A DNA stretch of 64,000 nt from Breviolum minutum Mf 1.05b.01 (taxonomy: Eukaryota > Sar > Dinophyceae > Suessiales > Symbiodiniaceae): NCBI GenBank assembly GCA_000507305.1, contig DF239657.1, forward strand, positions 147,016 to 211,015, in the 5' to 3' direction. Position 1 is the first letter of the stretch. Each line of letters starts with the position of its first letter. The translations under genes and the position numbers were made by a program. The notes beneath the pieces are model-generated. The model did no database searches and was not told where the DNA came from. It saw only the letters and a list, made by a program, of their open reading frames with translations. Positions 25,301-40,300 of this stretch are shown here, in pieces.

Positions 25301-28300
25301 ATATTTCTTAAACAAAATCTATTTATACATATAATACATATGGTTTATGTATACATATATACTTGTATCTCTCAAGCTGTAAATCATCCAGCCCCACCAA
25401 ATGACGGTTGAATATTTTGAAACATGTGTTGTCTTCGCTGTGAATTCAAAAATGCCTTGACTTGGTCCAACAACTATTCGGCTTACCTGCAATTGATATT
25501 CCAAATAGCTGGAGAAGTAGAGCTCTTCACTTTTCCAAAGAATGAATTTGATCAATAGACACCAAAATCCAATTTGTTTGAAGTAGCTTTTGCTGATTGA
25601 TTCTTTTTTACCAATTTGACATACTAATGTTACCAGGCTGAAAACCGTGTAATTCATTGTAGGTAACTGAAAATTCCCTAGTATTTGACTTTGGCTTCGG
25701 CGCGATCCTGATCTTTGAAGTCTTTACATGCTTTTGTCGAACTGTGCTTGGAAAAAAAGGTCACCTAAACAGATGCATTTTAACTGCGTTGTCGTTTCAA
25801 TGTTGTTTCATGTTTTTTGTTCCCACCAGTTTCCCACTGACATGATCCAAAATTGATCAATATTTTTTCAAACAGGTGGCTCAACCACTAGCAGACTAGT
25901 CCTCTTTTCAATGGAAATGAACCAACCAACCAACCCGCGCCCCAACAAAATGCCAGGACCATTTCACGTCTGCTATGGCACCTTGAGTTCCGAAACTCAA
26001 AATTTTTGGTTCAAAAAAAATTGGGAAAGAACATCCCCCAGTTTTACGATGGATTTTTGGTTCAAAAGGTGAACATGTTGGATTTTTTTGTCGAGAAAAA
26101 CACACCGACTGAATCGTTCTGAAGAATGGTTGCGGGTATAACGATGTATATATATCCCCTCTTATGTGATGTGTTTTTTTTGAGGTTTTTGTCGCAATGG
26201 TTGTTTCGTAGTTCATCCATCTTCCATCAAGTCGGATCTTGTGGGAGTATGACATGTCATGGACATGTGGTTTTGGAATGACAGACACTCCAATCATCAA
26301 AAGTCCATTGTTTTCTAGATCGTGTAATAACTTGATCCCCTGAGTCAGAAATCATCACATAAAAAGAAGAGCATAAAAAGAAACATTGCCACTTCTTCAC
26401 CGAGACTTTGTTGTCAAAGGCACCTTAAGAACTCTTTTTTTGGAGGGGGAGGATACACTCCCCAAAAAAAGTAACAACAAATTAGCACCTGAAAATTGTG
26501 TGGTTAAACGCTGAAACATGGCTGAAACGCTCAGACTGTTACTTTTTCAAGGAGGGATATCCCAGTTTTCAGCTTACAACTCACAACAACTCCAACAAAA
26601 ACATCGAGGACTCGATCTTGGAAAAGGTTGAAGCTTGGGGAATGAGAACAGAATTTCTTGTAAAAAAAAAAGGTTCGACCCACCGACCCTTCCTTTTGTT
26701 TGGAAGTTAAGGGTTATTTAAAAAAAACACAAGGCTTGATCCCAGGACCATAAAAAACATCCACAAAAAAAGCACAATGAAACATATAAATATCATATAT
26801 GATGCAATTCCTGGGTTACAAATCCTCTTATGTACCAATGAAGTAAGGTTTGTTGTTGCATCATGTTTCTCTGTTTTGTTTCGTTTGGGGGGCAGGAGGT
26901 GGAGGTGCTGAAACTTGATCTTTTGGATATCCACACAAGTGATTCAGTTTTCATCCAGGTGGTGGTGTCTTCATGTGCCAAAATGACGTGTTGCTGCTTG
27001 GCATGCACAATAATTGTTGGAAGCTGCACCAAGTGAATGATAGGAAGGTTTCGGTAAGAAGAATGTTGATGGGAGAACAGAAAGAAGAAAAATCCCTTTC
27101 CTAAGAAGATCTTTCATAATTTTGTTTGATGATCCTTGACGCTATTTGATGCTGATGTTTATGTTCGATGTTGGTGCCAATAGATTTTGTTTGTTGGGGC
27201 ATGGCTGATGATGACTGTTTATGATGTTTGATGTTTGCTTGTTTTGTGTTGGTGATGTCTTCTCTTGTCACTGTTTTCAATCCACTTTGGTTTGATAGGC
27301 AGAATTCTCGGGCAACTGGAGTTGCTTCACGGTCAGCATATTTTTTTGTGATTTTCTTGGCCATATGCAAAATCCAACTCTCTGTCTTGACCCTCCAGTT
27401 CCAAGGTTGAATTTGAAAAAAAAAAGAAAACGCAGAGCTTCCGCCCAATTGCCACCCTGCCAAGGACCTTGAATTTCACTAGCAAGTTTGCTCGGTATGG
27501 CTCTCGATCTGGAATTCATGGAGGTTCAGTGGTCAGAGTTTACTTGGTAAAAGCTCCTCAATGTCATATTTCGCTGTGTATAGTTTGTGCAATCATATAC
27601 TGGAAGTTTCGGATGCTCATACCAATCAATATGAAAATAAGGACTGAGATACATATACATATATAGTATAAGGAAGTGAAATGTTACAAATTGTTATACA
27701 AATCAATACAAATCATCATATCAACTATGTGATGAGTCACAAGTTTTTCAAAACACCCATTGACAAAGAGTAGGCATCTGGATCCAACCAAAAACAACAG
27801 CAAACAACCACCGATGGGCCGAGGCCACAACGGAAAGCATCCATCCGGGAATATTCGCAGGTGCCTTTTCGATTGCTTTTGTTGGGTCATGTTGGGTCAA
27901 TGGTATTTAACGGTACATGGTAACAGCATCAGAATTAGCGGCTAGATTTTTGTTGCTTGCATCAACGGGTCTATTTTCGTCGGTGTTGTTTTTGTTTCTC
28001 TTGTTTGCAGCCAAGCAGTGTTGTCTCAGATGGCGCCCTGGCAGGAAGCGATCCAAGTCTCCTTTAATATGGTGGGGCCAAAACAAGAGGAGCCCAAAGG
28101 GTGTTTGCCTAAACGGGTTTCGGTATTCGGAGGTGAGCCGACAAAACAAAAACACTGCTTTTTTTTGTAGTTGACCCTTGTCTTGATCAGGGGTCATTGA
28201 ACATGTCTATATTAGGAGGATGATCAAAGTTGATGCTAATGCCAATGTATGGGTTGGAGTCATTATATAATGACCCCTTGTTGATCTATACTCCAAATTT

Positions 28301-31300
28301 CAGCCGGAGTACCCGTGTTCTGAAACGATGTCCTGAAGGCAAGTTATTCACTTCTTCTTTGTCTTCTCAAACAAGATGGTTTTCAGAATCCATCTTCCAA
28401 TTTTGCTGCAGAAATATTTGGAGGAGTTCTTTTCAGAATCCATCTTTCAAGAGTTACTGTTCAGAATAGATTTTGTTTGATTCTCTCCAAACATTTGAAC
28501 AGATTCGAGGCCATGAGGTTTTTGCCGCAACCTGCACACAACCCGCTCATCGTGACACTGAATGATGGCCATATACCGTCCCTCTGTCCACTTGATGGCT
28601 TCTACCATCATAGGAAGTAAGCGAGTGTCATTCAAGTGCTTGAGGGACTACCAAGTGGCACGGACAAGATAAGCCTATCCAATGAGGTGGTCGTTTATAA
28701 TTAGGCCCTTATACTTTCGTTGAGCATTATGATCTTCAGATTACGAGTGATAGGGCTTGTCACATGCGTTTAGCTTCTTGTCTTTCATGTGGACTATCAT
28801 TGGTATTCATCTTTGTGAAGGAGGGTATTTCATTTCAATTTATTTCAGAAATCCTAAAATATCCACTCTGCCTTCCAATGTTTTCTTTCTATCTATCCTA
28901 AATATTTATCTTGTTTGATGCTGATATGACGATATCTTATTTTAGAATGTTGAACTCTGAAGCTCCACGGTGTCCCTTGTTTTTCTCCTGATGTTGTATC
29001 TCTACAGGAGAGTGCTGCGGGAATGGGTCTACTATGTTTTGTGGTGTCTCGGCGTGAGGGTTCTTTCCAGATCCATGCTTTCAGCTGATACCGTTTTTGG
29101 CGTTGTATCCTAGGTAGAAAAAAGCAGTTTCCGTATTTATATGCGTTCATGTTAATCCCTCAGATCAATACACAGAGTTAAAAAGCTCACTCCCCTCCCT
29201 TTCCCTCCCAAAAGAGGAAGAAGATATCATTAAAAAGCTACTCTTTGCATTTATATTTATTACAGCAGCTCTACATATCTATGTGTCATCATCCGAGTTT
29301 CTCACCAAAACGTTTGACAGCAAGATGAAATCCAATGAATCAGGGAGAAATTGTGTGGCTTCGGGGGCGGAATCCTATCGACATGATCACGAATTTCAAT
29401 CTTTATTTGCCAATGCTTTGGGAGGGGTAGCATCCCAATACAAAGGTGAAGTACATGATGCCACCCGAAAAGATAGTTTAAAAGGGATGAAGGGAATAAA
29501 ATGATCTCAGGCAAATCTTGGTTGGTATATTACAGTTGACTCATGTATGATATACTGTAATACATATGTAATTATCCAGAGTATGTATTATAGATCATTA
29601 TGGTGATGATTGCAACAGAAGAATTTTGTGTGTGTGGTGGTTCAAAAACAGTCTTCCTTTTCACTCCTATTTGAGTACCCCGTTTGGCTGCGAACGGCTA
29701 AGTACAAAGTGATCACCTTGAAAGATATCAACTAGTAGCTGAAGAATACCAACAGAATGCCTTGCCTGTGAGTTCCAAAAAAAGTGTTTGGCTGAGGTTT
29801 TGGTAATGTGTATCTTTGGTTTGCTCATGAGTCAGTCCATCAGTCAAGTGGCTCTCCTACCGTGCGGGTTCTCATTACCTTTTTTTTTCCCGGGCGGAAC
29901 TGGGATGTCTCCAAGACAATGTTTTGGAACAGGGACGGGGTCCTGCCATTTTACATTAAATAATGCAGTATGAAAATGGAATGGTAATCATTTCTGGTTT
30001 AGGGAATGCAGATAACTTTGCCAACTGGATTGATTTGAGATGTGTGAGATGAGAGATAGTCAGCTTGTGCGGCTTAAAACCCTTGGAAAGCGAATCCTAG
30101 AAGATTGGACAAAAGATCTACAAAGATAACGTGTGATATTATATGAAGAGAATATAAAGGTACAGAGGTACAGAAAATGTATCTAGAAACAATTAATATA
30201 TGATATATTATACACATATGTTGTATCGGTGGCAACGATCTTATGTCATTACTGCTTCACTACTTTGCCAGAGTTTGGTGAACACGCAACGACCCAGCCA
30301 AGATCTTGATCATGATTTCAGGTTTTCGGTGTCTCGCAGTTTATAGGAACTTCCCAGCCTAGATGACATGCTGTAGCATGCTGATTTCGAGTTTGATCTC
30401 CAGCCATTCTTGAGATGTTGAGTGGAAGATATCAATGTAGGATCCGCTGGTGTCATTCGCATCAGCAATTTAATATATTGATGGAACCTTCATATCTTAT
30501 TGTATATAGCTGTATGTGTTCATATATGCTTAGCCATTTCCTTGTGGTACGAAGGCACCATCTTGGAAAGAACATCATACACACCACAAAAGAAAATGAT
30601 TGCAAGGTCGCAAGGTATCACATGGTACCTTTGCACCTTTTGATCATTTGCATCCCAGGCCATCAATAATTCACCCCCTCAAATTCAAAGGTTCTTTTTG
30701 GTAGGAGGATGCCTCCAATCCTATCATTCCTTCAAACAATTCACTGGACTGTCGAGTCTAGACGTGTCATTTCTCGATTCACAAGCTCAAAATTTGTCCC
30801 CGATTGAACCAGCTGATCCGTGATGATTATGAGAGAAAAGGGTCTTCCATCAATACCCTGTAGTACACCTGTGAATGATGCTTGGAAGACTACCTTTTTT
30901 GGTGCGGGGATGGTAATTTTTCAGGGGCAAACTCGCTGTTAAACGTTAGGGTCGTCCACGGTCCACGCCTGTAAGGCTGGAACGAATGCTGTCGGTGGTT
31001 CGCCAACGATGTACGGATATCTCGGGGGGTGCAAGTTGCTTGGGGGAGGTGTTCTTTGCAATGAAGCCCCACTGGTTTGCAGTTTAAATAAATTCACACC
31101 TCAAATTTGGCGGGTTAGTGATTGATCATTGAAAATGCTACCCATTAGGCAAAATGATCTAATTTGCGAACATATTTTTCAACTGGGTTGAAGCCACCAC
31201 ATGAATTCACCTTGAGACGATATTTCTCGCAAATCAATCAAACCTTTATCAGCCAAAACCAACTCCACTTTTCCTTCTTGCTCATATTTGGCAACCAGGA

Positions 31301-34300
31301 TGCTTGAGCTATGCGAAACAGGGGGTGTGGTGAGGGGGTTTGGCAACTTCTAAGGTCAGCAAATCTTCAAATACACTACAGATTTAAAGGACGAAGAAGA
31401 GTGGCGGGCTCAGCTGTTGCTTTACCACAGGTTTGTGGTCCTATTTTCCTATGAACCAGTTATGGTGGGTTGGATGACATAGGGGATGAAATACTACCCA
31501 GTTATATAGGGATTATATATCATATAAGCCATTATAAGAATCTCTTCATTAACCAGGATTTCATGCTTCATGTCACAAGTTGGTGTTGGAAGCGGAAGCC
31601 ATGCTACCCGAGCTTATGAAGACTGTCAATTGAACACATTTTGAAACACGTGTATAGCCCCTTGAGTCCTTGAGATGGTTGCAACACCTTCCAACCGAAT
31701 TGCAGGATTTTGTTGATCTCGAGTGGTGGGATTTTGTTGAACAATAGAACCATGTTGATCCATTTTGATTCTGTGAAATCCCAGTCGTTTTGGGAAGATT
31801 TTTTGAAAACCACAAGGAAGTAAAGGTTGACCTCTTCAAAACACTCACTTTAACAAAAAGTTTCCAAATTTCCACATTTCCGGAGGTGCATGTCTTCATT
31901 AATTTTGGGTTGGTCAAACATGGTAAGTTTGGAGTTTGGAGATTTTTTATGGAATTTCTGGTTGTTTTTTGATTGATTGATTCATGAAAATGGCTGATAC
32001 GTTTCCATGCTATTTGGGGCCAATTCTGGTATGATTTTTATTGATGAAATAAGATTTTGATTCACTCAGAATGTTTTCTTGTTGGCGTCTCCAAAAAATT
32101 GCGAGCGAAAAAGTGTGTTTTCGCTCATCAATATTTCCAACAAAATCCAAGGTCTGACCGGGTGGATTTGCCCATGAGATGAGAACGGAAAGAACATGCA
32201 TTTGACATTGAAATAAACATGAGGTGAAGCGAAAGATGTAGAATACTTAGATGATTCTTCCATACTTTAAGTCACTAGAGTAGCAAGGTTTGCATGAATT
32301 TCATGACGATGGTATCAAGGAATCCCTTGTGTATTTCCACGAAATTTGTTGGTTGGTGAAATGATATTGCCAAGTTTCCTGATCTACTGTAAATTGTATA
32401 TCTTGTGAATGTGTTTGAAACAATGGTTCAATATACCCGGATAAATTAGAAAATGCAAACTACCAATCAACCATCCGGGTTGAACATGATTAAATTTTCA
32501 AATTCACCCAAAATTGATCAGAGTTAGTTAACCCTACATATGAAATTGCGTATTACACTCGCGGATGTCATGGTACCATAAGGTCGGAAGATGAGGATGA
32601 TGATGATCAGGTGCCAACGGTGCAGGTTTTTTACACAGCTGTGAGTTACCTGAAGATTCGATTTTTGAAGTTTTCCCAAAGGTGTGGGTGGAATTTGTGG
32701 ATGAAACACACAGGAATTTGAAGGCAACAAATAGCGGGTTCTTAAGGGATCTGCGGAGCTTGGAATATGAATTTCCTCTACAAGTTGGAGCTCTTTTGAG
32801 CTTCAGAATCTCCAAATCACAGAGTGAGTCGAATTGGTGGTATCAAGATGTACTGCAAAACGGTTTTTCCCATCCAAACATGGAACATCTCAAGCAAACA
32901 ATTTTGGAAAAAGGCATTACTCGAATATCTCAAATCGAAATCCTAACTCAATGATGGCAACCCCAACTCCCACCCTACACCTACCATTCTCGTGACTTGC
33001 AGGAGCTGGAACAATCCAGCGAGTTTATGTTGTTGGAGAAGGTGGTCAAGAAACTGGCAGTGACTTGGTTGAGGTTTAAATATCTGGGATGAAGATGAAG
33101 GTGTCCTTACATTGCCGTTGTTCATCAATTCGGGGAGAGAGGTAGATTTTTCAGAAAGGGAGAAAAAAATATATCATGATGAAACTCCAGGGGGTAAAAA
33201 ATTTGTCTCAACATTTCGCGGCTGATTTTTTTGGGGGTAATATTTTGCTTGTTTGGCATCAAGGTACTTATGGGGAGGCAATTGTATCCTAACAATTTGA
33301 CCCATGGGTAGAAGTTGGAATGCGAAACCCCCCGGATGTAATCCCGGCAAGTGAAGGTCAAGGGTTTTCCACAACGTATGTCTCAAAATTGGAGGGCTTC
33401 ACCATCCCAGTTTCCCACTAAAGATGGACCGTCTTAAGAGGGGGTTGGTCACTTCTACTGCTTGGATGATTTCACCAAGGTATATCATACCTGAAGTAAA
33501 TCTTGACATGCCAACTGGAAAAGGGAAGGTCCATTCAACTACGCAAATTTTGGGTGAGAATTTGAGTATTTGGAATGTTTGTACGTTTTCTTATCCAAGG
33601 ATACAATGTGAGGATGTTTTTCAAGGAGAGAACATAACATTTGTGTTTTTGTTGATCTACCTACCGTCATTTGTATGCCATGTTCTTGGTGGTCAAGCGA
33701 AGTGACTTTCAGCGTCCTTTAGATGTTTAGAAAATCTTTGAAATGGTGGTTTAATCTAATCAGAACATGTTCCCGTTCTTTCAGGATAGAAACTGGTTGG
33801 TAGAAATGACGTATTTCAATTTCCATGTATTTCCAACAGTCTGGAAGTATCACAGCGACGTATTTTCGGGTGCTAGCCTTACGGAGACGTTTTCCGGGTC
33901 GTTTGTTCCAACACACCTTGACAGTCACAGCGACATTGGGGTGAGCGATGAACCTTTTTCCAAATCGATGGAATTTGTGTTGGTGCAATAATTCCAGATG
34001 CAATTGATGGGTTTTGACCTGCATTCACCTGAAAACCAATCCTTCACAAAATTATTGTGGGTGAAATCAATCCAAATCGGTTGGGACATCTTTTTATTAC
34101 TGACATGTTAAGCTCTTACTTATTGATTTCCGGATAGATTTCGGAAAGTTTTGACAGCTGCTTAGGCCCCTGAAAATTGGGAAAGGATCGGGACCATCCT
34201 TTTGCCATCACTTTTGCAGCGGCTATGACTTCAAATCTTATGGACCATGACTCCTTGTAAGAGTTTTAACAAAAAAGTCGACACCCTGAAAACAAACATT

Positions 34301-37300
34301 GCCCAGGATTTCGGGAAGCATTGCATATGGACTTTAACTAGGGAACTTCCCTGGTCACATTTTTCCAGGGTTCAACTTCCAAGGGGCCGCATTTGTGATG
34401 GGTTTGGTACCGAGGCTATTGCCCACCTTTCCTCTGTTGCTGGGGTGCGCCGTTGGGGGAAAAATTGGGAGATTCATCCTTGACGCTTTTTTTGATTGTT
34501 TTTTGATAAGTGAACATTGAAACTCTTACATTGGTAGTTTTAGGATGTTTTAGGAGCCTTTTCTATATATGAATTATATATATAATTATATAGATGATTA
34601 TGGATACTTGCAGTGGCTCAACCATCCAGTATAGCTGGATATTCGGTACTGTTGAAAAGACTTTGTGTAATGAAGCCACATTACATGACACCGAGAATGT
34701 GTTGAGAATGTACTTCTTGACCAAATGTCAATTTGTGGTGAAGGGTAGCAAAATGCAGTTTGTTTATACCATTTGGGGTGGTGAATCATAGATAAAATCA
34801 TTTGCTTTGATGGTACTCCAGGTGATTTCTTGTTTACTTGACATCTACATTACTGCTGTTAGATGGGTCATGGGCCTGACACCTGGCTCGGCCATCATAG
34901 AGCTTGCCATTTTTGTGACAAATTCTGAGACAGACTAACATTGGCAGAGAATGAGATTCGTCCCATTTTCAAGAGGAATTGATGGTTTCAGAAAAAAATG
35001 GTGGATGGTGTCAGTGCTATGGTAGTTTCTAGATGCTACTGTTGATGGAAGACATCGATAGGTAGTTCATCCCATTATTTTCGAGGGCTTTTATAAATCC
35101 CAGGTGGTGCAGGATTTCTTGTCACTTTCCATTGCTGGTCCAGGAGCCTGAAGTCAAGGAGAACATGACTGAAAACGAGATCATGACTCTTAACTGGCTC
35201 CTTGGAAAATTGGAAAATACTGTAAAACCTTTCCAGGTAATTAGTGTATTCAAGTATTCCTTAACTGATAATTTGGATCGCATTTTTTTGAAGATGCGAA
35301 AAGCCCGGCAACAGAATTGTCAGAATCCTCGAGGCGACTGGCATCCTGGGACAGATTTGGCTTTTTTTTCTCATCCCAAAGCATCAGATTTTTTTGGAAG
35401 AAAATGGCAGTTTGGGAAGGTGAGTTAAGTTAGGAACTTCCGTGAGATATCTTTACAGTTACAAATCTTCCATTCCCCGAAGATGTTTGGGGTGGAAGGG
35501 AACTAACAAGTCGACATGTGTTACCATTGGGAAAAGGGAAAACTCCGATATAGATTTCCAAAAAAAAGTGAGGTGAACATGTTGGATGTTACACGCTTCC
35601 TCCCATAGTCATGGAATTTAAAAACATGGCTTCCTGGTGATGTTCCACTTCCATGGGCCATGGGAGCCCGAAAGGGTACCCAGAAAAACCATGTCTCTCT
35701 TCTTGAGGCTTCAGGGCGCCAGTGTGGCCAATGGCAGGAGTGAAGTCAAAACGGGCTTGCAGTGTCGTGTGTGATGAGCTGGATCCAGTGGCATTTTTTG
35801 AACACCAAAAAACTGTCCCTGAAAAAGAGAAGCCAATACATGTGTTATTTGTAATTATTAGTATTATTATTTACTGTATTATTATTTATGTTGATCATTA
35901 TAATATACTGTTTTTGTTTATCATTGTTGCTATGTTTACTATTGTTGTTATTTTTATTATCAGTAGTATTAACATTACTATTATATATGAGTGAAAATCA
36001 AATACATATACTCTATATTATCATACGTGTATAGATTATGATCATATATACATGTAGATATACGGGTGTAGAGCCAAATTAGGTGACCTGCATAAATGGC
36101 GAGTCAATGTGTCCATTTTTCGTAGTGAAACACGACGGTATAGGGTCCATCATGTTTCATATAGTAGGTACAGGAGAAGAGCAATCCTTCCAATGATTGT
36201 AGTAGCAACCACAGAGTTTGTAGTTGAACAACGCTTTCTGTATGTTCCATGAAACGGGAAGGCAGAGGAAGGTTTCACCACAAAGTTTCGGATGATCATT
36301 CACCACGGGTACACGTGGTTTGAATGTTTCGATTATCAACGATGGGAACGTTTTTGATTTCAGAAGTGAAGGTTTTGAACTCTTAGAGAAAAAGGTATAC
36401 AATATCATAGGCAGGAATCGTGCTAACCCAATGTTGTATCGTAAATTCTTACCATGAAATCAACATAGCAAATCGGTTCTAGTAAATTCTTACAAGATCT
36501 TACAAGTACAAGTGAAATTTGATTTCAAGAAACGCGTTTCTTTGAAAGATACAAAAATTATACAGCTCCCCAAAAGAAACAAAGAGGCATTTGGAAGCCA
36601 TCCGGGGGAATTTCAGTATATATCACCTGGATTCTCCATTGAAATAACCACAATCAAATTTGGAACTTCCAAGCCATGTTGAACTCGAAAAGAATCGTGG
36701 CCCACAAGAAATTCGCGATGAACAAAGATGTTGAAAGTTGATTTACGTCTCAAAAGTTCAAAGATATTCAAAGTACTTGCTTGAATTCCAATGTAACTGA
36801 ACCAAGTCAGCTTGATAAAGTTGAAAAGATCATGCATGTGTTTGAAGATTGCAGCAATTCTTGTCAACAGTTTGGGGTTATGGGTTGTGGGTCTTGACAA
36901 CAAAGGAACAAACGACAATGGCGGTCTTGTGTACCTGATTTTTTCAGTGAACGCTGTCAAACCAGGAAGATGATGGTCTGGGAGCCTGTAGATTTTGTTG
37001 CTGGCTGTGGGGCTGGCGATAGTGGTACCAAGTCTTAAGTGGACATGTTTCCCATTTAAATTTTCCAAGAGACATTATTCGGCGAGAATTTTCCCTGATA
37101 AACGCCAACGTTCTTATGTTGGATGAAGATGTGATGCACCAAACAAAAATGTCTTTTCGTCGATATAGCGGATGATTGTACTACCCCTTATCAAAAGGAA
37201 CCAACCAGTACAAAGTGCTCAATGTGGCATCTTTGAAAGTTGTCTCAAGCTTGGCCTTAGAGGTCCGAGAAGAGTTCATTTGAGATTGCAAGTTGGAGGG

Positions 37301-37351
37301 TCTATTGAGGAGATGTTTGACATCCTGCAAGAACATCCAATTGTCATCATG

Positions 37352-37388
<37 letters not shown>

Positions 37389-40300
37389 GTTTTTTTTTCA
37401 AGTGATCATTCATCAAGTGATCATCATTGATCATCCATCATGAATCTTTGTCATGAGCATGAGACTCTCTCACTCTTTTTGATCTTGTTGTTTGTTTTCA
37501 CCAGAAATGCTTGAGTCACTAAGGACGGAGAAGATGAGAAGGGCACATCCATGATACCAACTCCCCGTGGGAAGGTCGAAAACGACTCCTGCCGTTGTTT
37601 CTGTTTTTGGAAGCCCTCGGGTTTTTGGTTGAGGCTTTGAAGATTCAAAGAGTTGAAAGGTATGTTTTAACCATGATGTAACCATATTGTTAATTTGTTA
37701 ATGATTGGATTTTGAAGGTGGGAATATCTTCATCACCGTTTAGTATATATAGACATGGTGACAATATGTTCAATCAGCTGCTGCTCTTTTTTGAATAGCA
37801 TCTCATTGCAAAACTACCGAGATATGTGGACATGTTTGTTCTGGATGTTCACCCAAACACTCAGATGTAACGGTCGCAACTGAAGCTTAGAGTTGATTCA
37901 GTTATTTTAAATCAACTTGAACATGTCAAAAGGTTCGAGTGGATGATCATTTTTTTGAGTGGACAGGGGTCATATCACCCGCAGGCGGATGGAAAAAAAT
38001 GCCATTCTTAAAGGATGTGTTTTTCCCCATAGAAGATGGGATATTTTTTGCATGCTTTATCATTGATAAATCATATCTGGAAATCAGTTGGTGAAACGAC
38101 TGTGATTCATGGCTACCTTAACCAAAAACTGGTTGCATGGCGGAATTTTGTGCATCAGTAAGTGATGTATCTTTGGATCTCTAAAGATACATTGTGATTC
38201 AAAGCAGCGCCAACCCTGGGATATGACCAGTTCATACCAGTTCACATATTGTGTTTTTCCTCGTGTTTCCGTGGCATTGTGTTGGACATGTGTATGACAG
38301 AAGGGTGATTTTCTCTCAACTTCCTTGGAGGGTTTCAGCAAAACGAATGCCTGCAACTTGAATTAGTGTCCTTGGAAGAAGAGCCGAGCATTCCTACAAA
38401 ATTTCACCTGTTTTTTTTGTTTGAGTGTGTGGTTTCCAGCCGTTAGTTGTCAGGTTTTTATCTTTGACCTCCTAAAAATCCCTTAGTTTTCCGTTTCCCT
38501 ACGGGTCCCAAACGGCTTGTTTTTTTGTTCGAAATCGTACAGGAGGGTTTGTCGGCGATCACGGGAAAGATTCCGTCAAGCACCTTAGAGGCGGGTCGGA
38601 AAGACGAAACAGTCGAAAACCTCAGAGGTTTGGATGGTAAAGATTAGTTTCAAGGGAACTAACATATCCCACCTTGGGAAAAGGAAAATCATCTTCAAAT
38701 ATGCCATGTGTTGGGGGGATATGTTAGTTTTCAGGGGTGTAGTTTCCCAAAAAGTGACCATTGAAGTCTTAAGTTGGCATGTTTTGTTTTGGGGGATGGT
38801 GCTTTATTGTTAATTACAGTAATTTGGGAGGGAAGTTCCAGGGAAGGGTAGGTTTTTTTTCATTGCACTTCATAAATAGTGACTAGGTTATGAATGTACC
38901 CACCACCTATCACTCCTCTTTTGGGATCGTTTGGAATCTCGTGTCCTAGAAGTGGTTTATCAGTGACCTTTTTTCAGGGAGGAAACAGCCTAGGTCCCAG
39001 CAGTTTCTATTTGCTCACTATATTGGAAATTTATCTACTACAGTAACTAGTAATCCAGCAGTTTCTATCTACCAATATGACGACTATTAAACAATTAATC
39101 AGCGTATGGAAATGAGCCCCATTGGTCTGGAGCGATTTACCGTTGTGAGCGCCCTAAATCCCCCAAAAAAACATTGGATTTTTTCTGAAATTGGATCTGT
39201 CCCAAATGGTCCCTGAATTCAAAACATGTTCCCAAAAAAAATGGTTAAAATTGCTGGTTGGGCGTTGGGAAGTCGGTCATCACACTGCAAAACTTACCAT
39301 CAAACCATCAGGTAACGGAATTCTCCCTTCAGGGATATCCTCCAAAAAGGACCTAAATTCAAGTTAAACTGTGGTGAACCAAGATTTCAAAATCACCTCA
39401 AAGAATTGATATCACTTGGGCCTTTTTTGCGCGTTCGAGCCTGTAATCAATCCCTAAAGAATTCACCAATTTACCTTTTTTTGGGACATCCATGGACATC
39501 CTATCGACGTCAGGTTTGGCAAACTGGGGCATAGTATGATACCACCAATTGTTGTTCCCTGCCAACTCGCAAGGATGCGTTTGTATACAGATTCTAGGAC
39601 ATCTAGGAGCCTATAATGTACAAATATATATATATATATGGGTGNGGGGTACCCATATTTTTGGAAACACCCATATATATGTATTTACAAAAATATAATT
39701 TATGTACATGTATAGGTCCTACAGGTAGTCCGTAAAATCCAGATTCATGGAACTCTGGAAACGAAAAGTGAATCAGAAACAAGCCGGCGTTTTTAAAGCT
39801 TTTTTTTTTTCCACCTGCACCTCACAAAACCATACAAAAGCTGTATAGAAAAAAAGGGGTTGGAAGAATTGGTGAGGTATGGCCCAAGATTCTCACCATT
39901 TTTGTTGAGAAGTGGTTCTAGGAAATTTTGGAAAGTTTTTGAAGAAATCCAAGTGTCAAATTACAGGCGTTAAGCATGTTTTTTGTTTCGTTTTTTTGTG
40001 TGCAGTGCACTGCCGATGTTTTTTTGGTGTGTCAGCAATGATCCTTTTAGGAGTTGGGAATAGTCATCCTCAACCCGCCATCAGGAGCTGAACACGCCGG
40101 ATTTCAATGCGTTGCTTTGGCCGAAAATCGCCGAGTTGGGAGTGGCTTTCTGATGGTCAGAAATACCACGGATTTCCTGATGGACCTGATGGTTTTGTAA
40201 GATGGTGATGACAGGAAAACATCCATCAAAGATTCACCAAAGAGAAGCTTTCACGATTTCAGCCATGCTTGGGCTACCGGCCAATAGGATTTCTTTTGTT

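Larger units (their letters stand above)
35341..40084. other. Intron-like stretch, missing exons possible
   Basis: 4.7 kb with no securely placed exon. Holds a (CAT)n tract, an inverted repeat (38655-38732), AT-rich runs and one ambiguous base (39645). A 151-codon frame on the minus strand at 36613-37068 is AT-rich with no family motif. Weak + strand candidates near 37310 (IEEMFDILQEHP) and 37805 (LIAKLPRYVDMF) lack phase support. Confidence 0.45.

Noticed and set aside
27917-28010. Hydrophobic frame SELAARFLLLASTGLFSSVLFL that looks like a membrane helix
   Set aside because: It is the T-rich polypyrimidine tract of the intron ending at 28010; the exon after it uses another frame.
30404-30436. 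Block reading ILEMLSGRYQ that resembles the expected PLERMLS helix after the last membrane segment
   Set aside because: Its phase does not fit the exon ending at 29861, and its composition is intron-like.
32682-32954. 90-codon + strand frame WVEFVDETHRNLKATNSG
   Set aside because: It ends in a stop 50 bp before a well-supported exon and has no family motif; could be a decayed element.
36613-37068. Longest minus-strand frame away from repeats, 151 codons
   Set aside because: AT-rich, no motif, no splice support, and all supported exons nearby are on the + strand.
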